NCBI GenBank assembly: GCA_027919835.1
Contig: JANVFP010000005.1
Span: 1,178,001 to 1,242,000, forward strand
Reading direction: 5' to 3'
From: Lentinula raphanica
Taxonomy: Eukaryota > Basidiomycota > Agaricomycetes > Agaricales > Omphalotaceae
DNA length: 64,000 bases
Position 1 is the stretch's first letter; the number at the start of each line of letters is the position of its first letter. The notes under the pieces were generated by a model. The model saw only the letters and a program-made list of their open reading frames with translations, was not told where the DNA came from and made no database searches. This document shows positions 36,827 through 48,130 of this stretch, in pieces. Position numbers and translations under genes: made by a program.

Positions 36827-37747
36827 GGAGGAGAACAAGAGGAGAATTAGAGGATAGGTGCTTAGTAATTGCAGATATGTAAGCGCATTTACGGTCACGG
36901 GTCAACGACGAGCGCTTCTTCCAAGCTTTAGCCTGGCTAGCCGCAATAGTTCAAGAAGAAAAGTCGTTCTTATCCAAGCTTCTGCCTGGAGGCTGGCTTG
37001 CCATCTTCTTCTCCCACCGGTACCGACTCTCGAATGAGCAAGGTACTCGAAATCAATGCTTTCCTCAATTCTCCTTCTCTTTGAGTCTTTCTGAGCAGAT
37101 ATACCTGTCTAATCGAGGCTGTGCACTCCACTCCTACTGGCATGCAACGAGAGGCAACGAGTCGAAATTTCATCCACACTGTGTAGTTCAGCCGACGGTG
37201 ATGTACCTCTACATCTGAATCTATGCTCTTCTCATATCTGTGATGCATATAGGACCAGATGCACTCATATGTATCTGACTGTGTAACTGTTGCATATGCA
37301 GATGAGTAAACACTGAAATTGTATCAATCTGTTGGTCCTTCGCATCAAACACGAGAGGCTTTAAGGCTATTCGGATATCTCAAGTTCTTCAGAACCTGTA
37401 CTAGTGAAGGAGGGAGAGATGGAGGGTGCTCGAGGCTCTTTTGGACGTTCACACCTGCACACGCTACTACTATCAACCATTGTACGACACAAGGGCGAAC
37501 CTAGGGAAACGCGCGCTGTTCTACTCTGTCTTGTGAAGGTCATCCAGAAGAAAGCAGCCATAATGATGATGATATGATGGACGTGAAACGATGCGACGAT
37601 TGATATCAGGCTGGGATACTTAGGGAGGGTACTCGGATTCCCATCTCTTTCCATCTCTTCTTCGGCGTTCGCTGCTGGTCAGCTCATAGTATTCATCAAG
37701 TCAAAAAAACTCCACTTCCAGTCAATCAACTCAAAATTCCTTTCACG
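36827..37747. other. Intergenic between divergent DIS3 and a secreted-protein gene
   Basis: About 900 bp containing the promoters of both flanking genes. Only short ORFs without recognisable motifs occur. No gene supported. Confidence 0.45.
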
Positions 37748-38616
37748 ATGCCGCTAGCATTGGACAGACAATTTCTATCTAGCCTCATGATTGGCTTACT
37801 TTTCATGAGTGCATACGTGTTTGCTTTGCCTACTACCGACTCTGTGAGTTGACCATCCTATTTTTCGCCTGAGCCACTGTGACGCTCACTGTAATACCTG
37901 CACTCAGCCCAAGGCCACTGATGTCGTGAAAACGCTACCAATGTCAGAGCCTCACCTTACGGCGTCATTCACCCTCACCGGCAGCGAACCATCTCAAGAA
38001 GAAAAGCATCTCCTTGGGTCTTCCGTTGTAATGATGTTGAAGCCTATTCTTTCCGGCTTGAAGAGTCGGATTCAGAAAGAATTCGCACATGGCCATTCCC
38101 AATATCCTCACACTATGTATGTGGCATCCCGTATGCCAACCGGAATCAAGCTGGGCAGTGCGAATTATCGAAACCCATCGCGAGGGGAGGTGCAAGCTCA
38201 GCAGGGAAGCTACAAACTACTCGTCGTAGTCACAGGAGAGTTTGTGATGCAAGAAAGTTTCTTCCGTGCCAGTATTGTTGGGAAGCCGATACGCAATAAA
38301 TACCGTTGGCAAATCACATTTGATGGCTCTATCGTTCGAGACACTCTTGAGCACGGGAAGGTCACTGGGGTTTTGACTCGAGACTATATTCTTCCGAACC
38401 GGATCTGAAGCTGGAGTACAAAAATGGACAGGTTAGTTCGACAACTCGTTCTTTTTGTAGTTTCTCCTCTGAGCCTTTTGGCGGCTTCTTATGCTCGTAT
38501 GGCGGCTGACATGTTGCTATTAGCTCCAGAACAAAGGCATGCTCGGAGGATTGTTGAATGCCTGCCGTGCGTGTTTCTCTGGAGAACAGGGAGAAGAGCC
38601 ATCCTCGACTTCGTGA
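37748..38616 (+). CDS. Orphan predicted secreted protein (220 aa)
   Basis: Start MPLALDRQFLSSLMIGLLF with a signal peptide ending near VFALPTTDS. Four exons (37748-37843, 37908-38360, 38411-38431, 38524-38616) total exactly 221 codons with the stop. Exon 2 encodes an alpha/beta stretch: HLTASFTLTGSEPSQEE, HTMYVASRMPTGIKLGSAN, GSYKLLVVVTGEFVMQESFF and YRWQITFDGSIVRDT. A 21-nt micro-exon (LEYKNGQ) and a last exon with GMLGGLLNACRACFSGEQGE finish it. If the last two introns are not spliced the frame stops at 38408 instead. I do not recognise the family. The signal peptide and the CxxC near the end suggest a secreted fungal protein of unknown role. Confidence 0.65.
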
Positions 38617-39097
38617 AGATTCTTGGCTCAGGACTTGCTTCTGAGGTATGAGGTTTGTTCCTCTACTTGTACTTGATGCATAGATATCCGAAATGACTGG
38701 ATAGATGAGGTCCTCTCCTTAGCATACGACTTGTGACGAACGATAGTCTAGAACTTGGTCTGTAGCTTGCTATGATAGAGACGCCCTTGCGGGCTTAGAT
38801 AACTGGGTTCAACCTGGTTCAACGATGTTTTGTATATGTTGTTTATATTACACACCTCAGAGCTTCAGCTCAGAATCTTATGCCTTTCTTTTCTACGGTC
38901 CTGCCAATGGCCATTTGCCCATGGCCAGGTCTGTATAGCACGCCATAAAGGTGACTTCGGCACAGATTTCCCACATTTTGGTTCTGATACTATCTTCTTC
39001 TCGAACTCTCACATGCCCACACCGCTAGTGCTACGGTCCGATTATCATTCAAAGGGTTCTCGCGAATGCTCGATTTGAAGGTTCTACAGCAACCTTC
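38617..39097. other. Intergenic
   Basis: About 480 bp; 3' flank of the secreted-protein gene and promoter of the lactate dehydrogenase gene. Nothing else seen. Confidence 0.45.
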
Positions 39098-41340
39098 ATG
39101 GCCTCTCAGTTGTCCTTAGCTGAAGTTTCCACGCACAAAGATGCAAAGTAGGCCGAGTCCCATACTCGAAGGATTATTATATGAATTCTCATAGCAATCA
39201 GGTCCTGCTGGGTCATCATCAAGAACAAAGTCTACGACGTGACCGAGTTCCTCCAGGTACATATCTTACTCATTGTGATACTTATTCGTCAGCTCACGAT
39301 CTGCACTGTCGTTCCAGAAACATCCGGGAGGACCTAATATCATCCTAAAGTATGCTGGCCGCGATGCTACTTCTGCTTACGAGCCCATACACTCTCCAGA
39401 CGCGATTCAGCAGTATCTGTCTCCCTCCCAACATTTGGGACCTCTCAGCGATGCGGACATCCGAGATCTCGAAGTCCATGAGAAACAGAGAGAACGGACT
39501 AAGGAGGAGATTAGAGTGGCAGAAGCGATGAAGCAACGACCTCCCCTAAACCGCATCTTGAACTTAGCTGATATCGAGGTGGGCGTCCCTCGATTTGCTC
39601 CTTACATCATTTCGAACGTTTTCGCTCTAGGCTGTTGCCAGGAAAGTACTTCCGCACGGCGCACTTTCGTTTTTCTCAGCAGGCGCAGAGGATGAACTGA
39701 GTGAGCATACAAACTATTCACAATTCAGGATTGGTCGGTATTGAACCAGTATCTTACAGCACTGAGGGAAAACGCTCGTGCTTTTGAGAGGTTTTTCTTC
39801 CATGCTCGTGTAATGCGACCAGTCTCGAAATGTGATCCGTCCACTAAGATATTGGGTTTCGACTCATCTCTTCCTGTGTTCGTGTCCGGCGCCTCGACAG
39901 CAAAGCTTGGCCATCCACTAGGTTTGTATCTTGAACTTGGCTGCTAGTACGCTTGTTCTCACTGTCATGTCGCATTCAGGTGAACTCAACATCACACGAG
40001 GTTGTGGAACCGCCAACATCATTCAGATGGTGTGCACCTACGCTTCTATCCCAAGGGCAGAAATCGCTGCTGCTGCCCTTCCTTCGCAGACATTGTTCTT
40101 TCAACTGTACAAGAGTACTGATTTGTCTGTCGCAACGAAATTGGTCCAAGACGCAGAGCGATTAGGGTTCAAAGCGATCTTTTTGACTGTTGATGCAATA
40201 GTCATCACTACGCGAGAGAGGGATGTCAGGAGCCCATGGGTGCTAGAAGCTCAGGAAGGGAAGAGTCAGTATTATTCGGAAGGTGACTCGGACGGAGCAA
40301 CGAACCTTCTCGGGACCAGCTCGTTGCATGTTAATCGGAATAACGTCCTTGATGCGGATATGAGCTGGCAGGTTACCATTCCTTGGCTTCGGAGTATAAC
40401 CAAACTGCCTATCATTCTGAAAGGTCAGTTTTGCAGTGATGATAGCCCGTACATGTCACTGAATGCAGGTGCACAGGTATCCAGTGTGTAGAAGTAAGCT
40501 TCGCATCGAGGCAAACCCATAGTTAAATTTGACCCAATAACCAGGATGCGGTTCTAGCTGCAGATATAAGAGTAGAAGGCATTCTTCTGTCCAACCATGG
40601 GGGTACGATATATACATATAACGTCTTCTAGCTGACTCAAATGGTGCGCATACAGGTCGACAGTTAGAGTAGTAAGTTCACTGCCAGCTCCTTGACTCCG
40701 ACAGTGTTTCAAGCTAAATTTTCAAAGTTCCTTGCCACCTTTGGAGGTACTGTACAAACTTCGACAACAAAGGCCAGATGTTTTCGGCAAGTTGGAAGGT
40801 TCGTCTTCATACTTGCGTTTCGAGACTCACTGATCCTAATACGATATTTTTTTCCCTAGTTTACATCGACGGTGAGATTTCCCTCTCATAATTCTCAAAA
40901 TCTAGCTCAACAGTAGAAGGGGGTATACGCAGAGGAACAGGTATCACTGCTTGCTCTTTCTGTCTTTTGGTCCATCTTGACCTGCTTTCTCATAGATGTA
41001 ATCAAAGCTCTTTGTTTGGGAGCTAAGGCTGTTGGACTAGGTCGACCATTTCTGTATGCTTTGAGTGTATGTTCTATCTCAACCTAAAGTACTACGAAAC
41101 ATCAACTCATGGGCTTTGCTACTATAGGCATATGGTGAAGTCGGTGTTTCCAAGCTGATAAGCATTCTCGAAAGAGAGATCGTGACCTCGATGCGATTGC
41201 TTGGTGCCGCTAGGATCAGTGACCTGACTCCAGAATTGGTATGGATCGTTCTATAGTTTATCTGGAAGATGCTTGACGACCTGCTCTTGCAGATTGAACG
41301 AGTGGATTGGGAGCCAGTGAGTCGAATGTCCAAGCTTTGA
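39098..41340 (+). CDS. CYB2: Cytochrome b2-type FMN-dependent L-lactate dehydrogenase
   Basis: The enzyme oxidises L-lactate to pyruvate and passes electrons through heme b to cytochrome c. An N-terminal cytochrome b5 domain (WVIIKNKVYDVTEFLQKHPGG) is followed by the FMN barrel. Motifs are AVARKVLPHGALSFFSAGAE, DELTLRENARAFERFFFHAR, VFVSGASTAKLGHPLGELN, KAIFLTVDA and ILLSNHGGRQLEY with the catalytic His. DVIKALCLGAKAVGLGRPFL and YGEVGV follow. About 12 exons. The join AEDEL to TLREN uses the acceptor at about 39759; a nearer AG would break the frame. The protein starts with MASQLSLAEVSTHKDAKS, directly at the heme domain, so no mitochondrial presequence is evident, unlike yeast Cyb2. A cytosolic location or a missed 5' exon are the two explanations. 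Confidence 0.92.
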
Positions 41341-41539
41341 GCGCGTTGAGAGATGGAAGCAAGGATGATAGTGTAGTTTAGTTCCCACGCTATTTTGAAC
41401 CAGACCCGTCATCGTCAATCGTTTCATTGTTTGACAACTGTATACATAGACACGACCATCGAAACATTCTTCTCGAACGCTCAGCTCTTAGCCTTGGGGT
41501 GCCACGTCTCAATCTTGAATCAGCTCAAGCCTTACCATC

Positions 41540-43041
41540 ATGCTGTCTACGGCCCTATTAGGATTCGCTGGTTGGACGTTTGTGCCTTCAATTGCTACTC
41601 GGCATACCTTGAAGATCGTTCTACAACTATATACACAATTTTCCGGTCGCTCAGCACCTGTCCCAGGTCAACAACTCTACGCTCAACTGTATCGCTACAC
41701 CTACGCCGCCGTCGTACTTGCCTATCTTCTTTACAACCTCGTCAATGGCTCGAATAATATGGAACCCAACTTCTATGAGATTCTTGGAGTTTTACCGGAC
41801 GTTGACGAAAGTGGGCTGAAATTGGCTTTTAGACAATTCGCAAAGAGGTATCATCCGGATAGAGTGGGACCTCAGGGAGCGGACTTGTTTATTAGAACGA
41901 GAGATGCGTTCGAGGCCTTGAAGAATCCTACGATTCGATTTGCATACGATAGGTACGTTGTCTGTGTCTATCCAGCTATCTCAACTCAGTATGCATCCGA
42001 CTTCAGGTTTGGCCCCGACGTGCTTCAATGGAGTAATCTGAGAACTGCCCGCGAATATCTACATCACGGTCTCTTACAATCTGCTGGCTATTATCTAGCC
42101 ACAGCATTAGGCCTTTTGGTTTTCTCTGCTCTCGGAAATCAAAGCCCAGTCAAATTCGTACGTGTCCGACGTTATTCATACATCGTCCTCTCTTTCACAA
42201 GTGTATATACAGTGGCGCTATCTCCTCTTCTTCGTCTTTCTCGCATCAGAACTGGCATATGTCCTATACCCTTCACCCTCGTCAACCTCTATATTCTCCT
42301 CCGCGTTCTGGGACCCGAGCAACACCGATACCCGTCCGACAATCCTACATATCCTCTTCCCCTACCGAGTGGCATATCAACACATTCTCTTCTTACATCA
42401 AATGTTCATCTTCTCAAGTATCGCGCTCACTCGAGTAGCGCCACAACTGTTTCCTGACAATCAACAGGAAGAACAACGAAGAATTCTGCAACAAATCAGT
42501 CAGCAAGCTGCCGTCTGTGACCGCGAAGGTGATTTTGACCTGTTCAGGCCGTCATCCGTGAAGCTCAATCAATTCCAAAGCTTCGGTAGCACTACACACT
42601 GACTTGCAGTCAATACACCCTTCGACGCCTAGCAATCGAGTTAGCTTCTCTGAAATGCGCCCAGTTTTGGAACCAAGCAGTGAGGTAATCGACGCATTAG
42701 CGGTCGAGCTCAAGGTATGTAGTCATTTAACAACATCTCGTTTTTCTCGTGCGTGCTAATCGACCTCATACCAGAATATGATCATTGAAACCAGTGTCAA
42801 ACAAAGAACAGGTCCTCTCCGAACCGTTTGGGAGACCGCACTCACTCGTCAACGGACCCAGAGCGCAGTTGATCCGTCTAGTAGCATCCCTGCGGCTTTG
42901 CATACAACCAATTCACGATCGCCCTCACCGGCCTCAGTCTGCGAAGGTGAAGGGAAGCTGCCGTCCCCAAGACCGTCACCTCCGCCGTATTTGAGGAGAA
43001 ACTCGAGTTATGTCAGGGCGAGAAGTGTTAGTTGGAGTTGA
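41540..43041 (+). CDS. Membrane-anchored J-domain (DnaJ/Hsp40) protein
   Basis: Five exons (41540-41952, 42007-42157, 42213-42557, 42610-42714, 42775-43041) give 426 residues. The first part has hydrophobic N-terminal helices (STALLGFAGWTFVPSIA; YAAVVLAYLLYNLV). A J domain follows: FYEILGVLPDVDESGLKLAF, then the HPD triad in FAKRYHPDRVGP, and FEALKNPTIRFAYDRFGPD. Two or three further membrane helices occur (YYLATALGLLVFSALGNQ; WRYLLFFVFLASELAYVLY; HILFLHQMFIFSSIAL) and then a disordered Ser/Pro-rich tail ending RARSVSWS. Such proteins recruit Hsp70/BiP to the ER membrane; the exact family (Erj5-like or another) I cannot fix. The J domain and its HPD motif are certain. Confidence 0.85.
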
Positions 43042-43282
43042 CGTGCTGGCCTATCTGTATCCAAATCAAAATTGTATCGATACCTCGATGAAACCTCGAT
43101 TATAGATTGAACTCAGCTGGTTTGTGACTTTCGCCCTTATGGTTCACCATTGCTTGACGATTGTATCTACATAGTAATTGCTTTCAGTACTTTATACATT
43201 GCGATGAGCCTACAAGAAACGGAACAACAGTGCTAGTACTACTATTTTATGTCTACACAGGATTGTTGTGAATACACCAGTC

Positions 43283-44538
43283 TCAGAGACTGAATCTACT
43301 GGTGCTCAGCTTGAGCTTTGCACCGTCCCAGATTCCAGAAAGAAACGCGGTTGCCCTATTGGCACTCAGATCTTCAGTCGGATAGTTGAGACACAATTCC
43401 TCATCGGACGGCGGAGGTCCTCTTCTTGTAAATGGCTGCTTGAAAAGTAAGTGTTGAGCAAAGGCGAAAGCGGGTCTAAGATGTGAAAGTGAATAGGATT
43501 ATGGAGCTAGTAAAGAATTCCGAACATACGTTAGGCCCAAAGATGCGATGACGATGATTCGGGTGGACAGAGTCGGGTCATACGTGGAATCGAGAAAGTA
43601 CTGTTGGATGTCAGCGATATGTTGCATCTTTTCGAACGAAGACACGTACTGCGAGATGGTTGTCGTTGGAGTCAAACAGCGATCGCAGTCCTAGACTCAT
43701 CCCCGACTGCTTGTTGAAAATCAAGTCAACACCAAGTGATGTCAAAAAAGTGCCTGTACTGGCGCATGCGAACAGCTGAAATACGAATCAATGAGAATCG
43801 AACCCCGAGATGAGTATGTATCGTGTACCATTGCTATCCTATTCTTCCAAATGAGCAGCAAGCCCCCTGCCACGCCAAACACGACGACAATCAGCCAGTT
43901 CAGACCCAAACTCGAAAATAGCAAGCCTGTCTTCAGCAAAGTAATCCGCATGCCGAAAGCTAATCCTCCGAGAAGACAAAGAACAGCCATCGAAACAACC
44001 CGTGCAAATTCAAAAATACCAATGACCAAACCAAGCATGCCGAATGCAAGAACGATCAACGTTAGAAGAATGTCCGAGATCCCAACTTCATTGACAGAGT
44101 TGATGATAGCAGCCCAGGCTAGTACGTGAGACGGAGTTTGAGAGGGTTCGCATCCCGAGCAAGTCGAGACCACTCACAGCAAACGATAGCAGCCAGACCA
44201 ATTGCCACACCAGTGGTACATCTCCAGCCTCGAATACCTGCCACAGTCAGAGGAGCACCAATGACAAGGAGAAACACGATCCAGACTATTGCTGGAGGGG
44301 AGAAACCCGAGCCACTTCCATCGGTGCCAGGTCCTTGAGGGATTTCTTGTTGAGTGGAAGGATCTATGATGATAACAGATCCATTCAAGGAATGCGATAT
44401 GACTGGATCTGTTTTCCTGGCATAGATATAGGAGACGGTAGGGAAGAGGTATATAACGGAGGCCTCTGCGAGGTGTAAGGATTGGAAAAGAAGCCACAAG
44501 AGAACAAGCGAATGGTGAAGACGGGCTACCGCCGTCAT
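43283..44538 (-). CDS. Multi-pass membrane protein with TMEM198/TM7S3-like (DUF4203) domain
   Basis: Start at 44538: MTAVARLHHSLVLLWLLFQSL, a signal peptide, then an extracellular segment (YARKTDPVISHSLNGSVIII). About seven membrane helices follow, including PAIVWIVFLLVIGAPLTVAG, ILLTLIVLAFGMLGLVIGIF, MAVLCLLGGLAFGMRITLL and LNWLIVVVFGVAGGLLLIWK. The small-residue-rich helices with conserved Gly are typical of the DUF4203 fold. My model has five or six exons, and the C-terminus GPPPSDEELCLNYPTEDLSA ends at 43283. Fungal members have no well-established function. The last exon joins across an intron at about 43475-43530; without it the frame stops early. Confidence 0.75.
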
Positions 44539-47015
44539 TAGAAACGAAGGTGAGTAGCCAGCACGGCGGTGACGAGGGGAAAACGGAATGCGAGAGAAAG
44601 AGTCAAAACTGTGGCCCCGCCACCAAGGTGTAAATTACGCAGCAAGCCACGGCGGACGGTGCAAGAGTAAGAGAACAAGAGAACATTCGAAAAGTCCTGA
44701 GCAGTAGCCTTCGATTCCATCAGACGCTTGTTGCCACGGAACAGTTCTCATCTGCGAACTTCGCCATGATCGTTGTGAAGGTGATATTGCGTGGCACTTA
44801 TAGCGACCAAGATAAGTACTCAAGATAATAGAAGACAGGCCGTCGCATTCAAGGAATAGCTCGCAGAAACACGAGGGAACGCGTCGTTTCCTCCTCTGTC
44901 GTCGCGATCGACAAATAATATTTGTGTGGTCTTGTCCAAATCCTACATCCTATGAAGACCCTCAACTCGCAGCTCAGTGATTCTTAGTGGAATGTGTATC
45001 ACTTACTCCTCCTCGAAAGCAAATCTTGCTATGAAAGCAGTGGCCGCAGTCACCTCGCTTGAAGACTCAACATCTGTCCTCATCTGTCCCGCCCTTTCTG
45101 TTGTATTCGAGAAATCTCTGAATTTCTGTAGCTCGGCTACGTGGTACTGTGCTGAGAGTGTTGACATCTTGGGCAATGGGTATCATGCGATATAATGGAA
45201 GGGAGAACGGCCATGGGTTTGGGCAAAGGAGACGAGCTTCAAGCGGGTTGAAGTTCACAGCGGCTGTTCGAGGCTGGGCGTCAAAAATCGCAATGAATTC
45301 AGACTCGAACACCAGCATTCGCTTTTTTTCAGTTTGCCTCGCAAGGGGATCAGTGTACTCGAATACAGTCAACAGTATGTTAACCGGCTATTGATCTCAT
45401 CTCAAGTCTCTCAGAATCCGTCATTTATCACAGCGCGCTGCGGTATCGTAGGCAAAACAACTTGAAGTCCTGCTGAAAACATTCACGCAACCCGAGATCC
45501 CATTGGATATGTTCATTAACACAGTAAGTCAAGCCGTAACTAGTGACATCTTGTGATAAAGGCTTCCTTCTTCGGGATCTGCTGCTTGATAATTTTGTAG
45601 TGGTTGGCAAGCACAGTTCGAAGTGGCTTCAACTCGAATGCATTGATGTTCTGCCTTGTTCTGCAGTGTAAGATCATTTCCACTTGACCCCTAGGTTACC
45701 TACTTCATTCTGAATAAGTTGACCCTGATACTCCAATTCCCAATGGAAGACTTTACTACCTCGAGCTAAATGCAACTCGCAGTCTTGCATTCCGATACGG
45801 TGTTTGTCATTTACGCTTCTCCTGAACTTCTTGCTCGCAATGTAGGTGAGTTGCTCCCTTGGACCATCCTAACTCGCAAATATTCTTCGGTGGCGTTGCG
45901 AGAATTCATGACACACGTTCTGCCGATGTCAATTTTCAGCTTGCTTAAGGCTTGTAACTCCCTGAAGGCTGAACAATGTTTCGTAGGCTATGCTTTTGAT
46001 AACAAATTCAATCTCGATGCAAAATCATGAGCTACTATTTCGGAATAGTAGTGACATTGAAGGCAAGTTGGAATCAGCATTTTAAGTTGGTGTCGGAGTA
46101 ATTCCTTCCTCCTCCAGCTCACAGTGTTGCGACGACCTCTCCAGACCACTTGATGTCCCACTGATCGGCGAGTATGTGAATGAAAACACGCCACAGTTTC
46201 ACTTATCCACAAGCTTGAAATTATATATCCGTCAGCAAATACACAGCCGCCATTGGTATCAATAAAAGGTTAGATCCTAAACCATGCGGTACGAAGAAAT
46301 CGAGCCCCAAATGTTACTGCCTTTCTTGTTGATCGTTCGAAGCAGATTGCTCAGTAGATCTTCATGGCACAGGTTGCGTTAACATGGATCCTTGTCTAGC
46401 GTCGCTGAAGAAGGGACATACATCGGTAATTTCGGAAACTGTTACTAATATGTTCATGATATTGTCTTGTACAACACAATGGAGTCACTGCCTCCATCAC
46501 TGTGGGCCTTCACAGCCTGTAAGACAAAATTGGTGATTTCTCCATCTCATCACAAGCCCGAGCTTTCTTGCACAACTTACTTCATTCTCCTCATCCACAA
46601 CAACCGGCATCAACAGTGTCCTCTGCTCAACTATCAGCCCACAGCAAATTTGGTGAGAAGACCTTCTTAGTATGTGGTTCCTGCACACTTGCCATGAACA
46701 TCAATTTTCTAAGGCCCGATTGGAATAAAGCGGGTCATTCAGAAATGACAAGGGCTACAGTATATTCACTGTTGTGATTGTTTCTCAGATCACTGCCAGT
46801 GTCATCTGAATGGTCATTTGTGACTTGTTCAGCCCACTTTCAATGACTAGGGAGTGCTCTACACCTTTCTCCAATTCAATGCAGTTAGTATAAGACTAAT
46901 GACCCGCCGAAATGACATTGAATACTTGCATATGATTAGCATGAATCAGAACATCACAAAGGAGTCAACCTGATGCACAGTACTGCCTTCTAGTTAGTAC
47001 GGAAATCTGTGCATG
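44539..47015. other. Gene-poor stretch to the left of the transposon
   Basis: About 2.5 kb without a convincing exon chain. Short ORFs at 45067-45372 (-) (RMLVFESEFIAIFDAQPRT...) and 45770-46030 (+) have protein-like composition but no recognised motif or partner exons; they may be remnants. 46999-47015 belongs to the transposon target site. Confidence 0.4.
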
Positions 47016-47023
47016 AGTTCACC
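47016..47023. repeat. Target-site duplication, left copy (AGTTCACC)
   Basis: The 8 bases AGTTCACC immediately precede the left inverted repeat and recur immediately after the right one (53038-53045). A related unoccupied site at 55729-55736 has the octamer only once. Confidence 0.92.
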
Positions 47024-47083
47024 CAGGGGGGCCCATGTAAGCAAAAAAATGGGTATCGCAAAACCTGTTGGGGTCTGTTTGGT
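47024..47083 (+). repeat. Left terminal inverted repeat
   Basis: 60 bp starting CAGGGGGGCCCATGTAAGC and ending CTGTTTGGT. It differs from the right repeat only at position 13 (T here, C there). Confidence 0.95.
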
Positions 47084-47112
47084 CAACGGAGGCGATGCAC
47101 TTGCCAGACTTG

Positions 47113-47167
47113 CCGTGAACTAGCCGTGAGCGAGCCGTGAGTGAGCGGCAGGTGAGCCGTAAGTGAG
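47113..47167. repeat. Five 11-bp subterminal repeats
   Basis: Five consecutive 11-bp units close to CCGTGAGTGAG start at 47113, 47124, 47135, 47146 and 47157 (the fourth is most diverged). They lie 30 bp inside the left TIR, the place where many DNA transposons carry transposase-binding repeats. I do not see an equally clear array inside the right TIR. Confidence 0.8.
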
Positions 47168-47257
47168 ATGGTGCAGCAAGAAATCGGACGAAACATAGCA
47201 AAGGAAGGGCAATCTCTAGAATTTTGATAGTAATAAAAGGCTATAATAACATGGCCA

Positions 47258-48094
47258 TCATTGCGACTGACTTTCTTCAACACCGTTGTCCAAAAAATAA
47301 GCATTGAGTGTGTCTCGAAACTTTGCTGGTCCATCGAGACGTTTACTCGCGTGAGTGATGTCGGAGAAGATATTTCCTGTGCGCTGTATGATATCCAGCA
47401 GAATTCGGTTCTGAGCACGTAGATCAACGATCTGAGCTGAGAGCAATCTGTTCTCAGCCAGTACTTGATCCAGAGCTGCTTGATTATTGTCGGATAACTT
47501 CTTGGGTTCAGATTTGATCTGAGAAGATCCTGTCAATTGGCGAGAGTCGTCTACTTGAATTTCTTTCATTTAGTGAGTGTAGATAGCCACTGAATTGTAC
47601 TAACCGTCTGACACCTCAGAATCTAAATTATCCGACTGCAAATCATAACCGTATCCATTTCGCCCTCTTTGTGATTCAACAATCTCCAACTCATCACTGC
47701 AATCATCATCAACATTATTAAAAGCCTTCATATTCTGATAATACGGGTAGGATTCAAGTTGTGAATCATCCAGGCCAAGATCATAGAGTCTGATAAGAGA
47801 ACTGAATGAACGTAACATGACAGATTGAGAATAATCATACTGGTGCAATTTTTTCGAGCCAGTTTGTGAGCTGCTCCGAAGCATAAGGTCACCATCTTCG
47901 TCTACTGGTTCCCCATCAATCTTTTGCCGTTTGATTGAGACAGAAGATTGAGTAGATTTACGCCGTATATAGCGTGTATTTGAGTTTGGAGTACCAGCAT
48001 CAGATGAAGGATGATAAGGAGAAGAAGAACCATCGTCGTCCATAGCATTGGGCATGGATGGAGGTGTCAACATAGTGAAACATGAGGCCAACAC
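47258..48094 (-). CDS. Transposon ORF2: acidic/coiled-coil accessory protein
   Basis: This is the second gene of the transposon, starting 36 bp after the transposase stop. Starts MLASCFTMLTPPSMPNAMDD; an internal ATG (MPNAMDD) is also possible. A Ser-rich, disordered N-half carries a basic patch (RYIRRKSTQSSVSIKRQK, NLS-like), then an acidic stretch (NVDDDCSDELEIVE). After an intron at about 47570-47606 comes a C-terminal coiled coil (ALDQVLAENRLLSAQIVDL; RAQNRILLDIIQRTGNIF) that ends VEESQSQ. I do not recognise it. A nuclear accessory factor, DNA-binding helper or regulator of transposition would fit. It could also be a 3' part of the transposase transcript joined by splicing, though I found no good in-frame junction. 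Confidence 0.6.
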
Positions 48095-48130
48095 ACATTG
48101 TTCGATTATTATAAATCCACACTCCGCTGT

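Noticed and set aside
38424..38651. Separate small plus-strand ORF starting MDRLVRQLVLFVV
   Set aside because: It overlaps the last intron and exon of the secreted-protein gene in another frame and is better explained by them.
39690..39770. Apparent frameshift in the lactate dehydrogenase after AEDEL
   Set aside because: A farther acceptor (about 39759) joins A to CA CTG AGG and restores the conserved DELTLRENARAF reading without any lesion.
43770..43800. tRNA-like T-loop (GGTTCGATTC on the minus strand)
   Set aside because: No acceptor, D or anticodon stems could be built around it.
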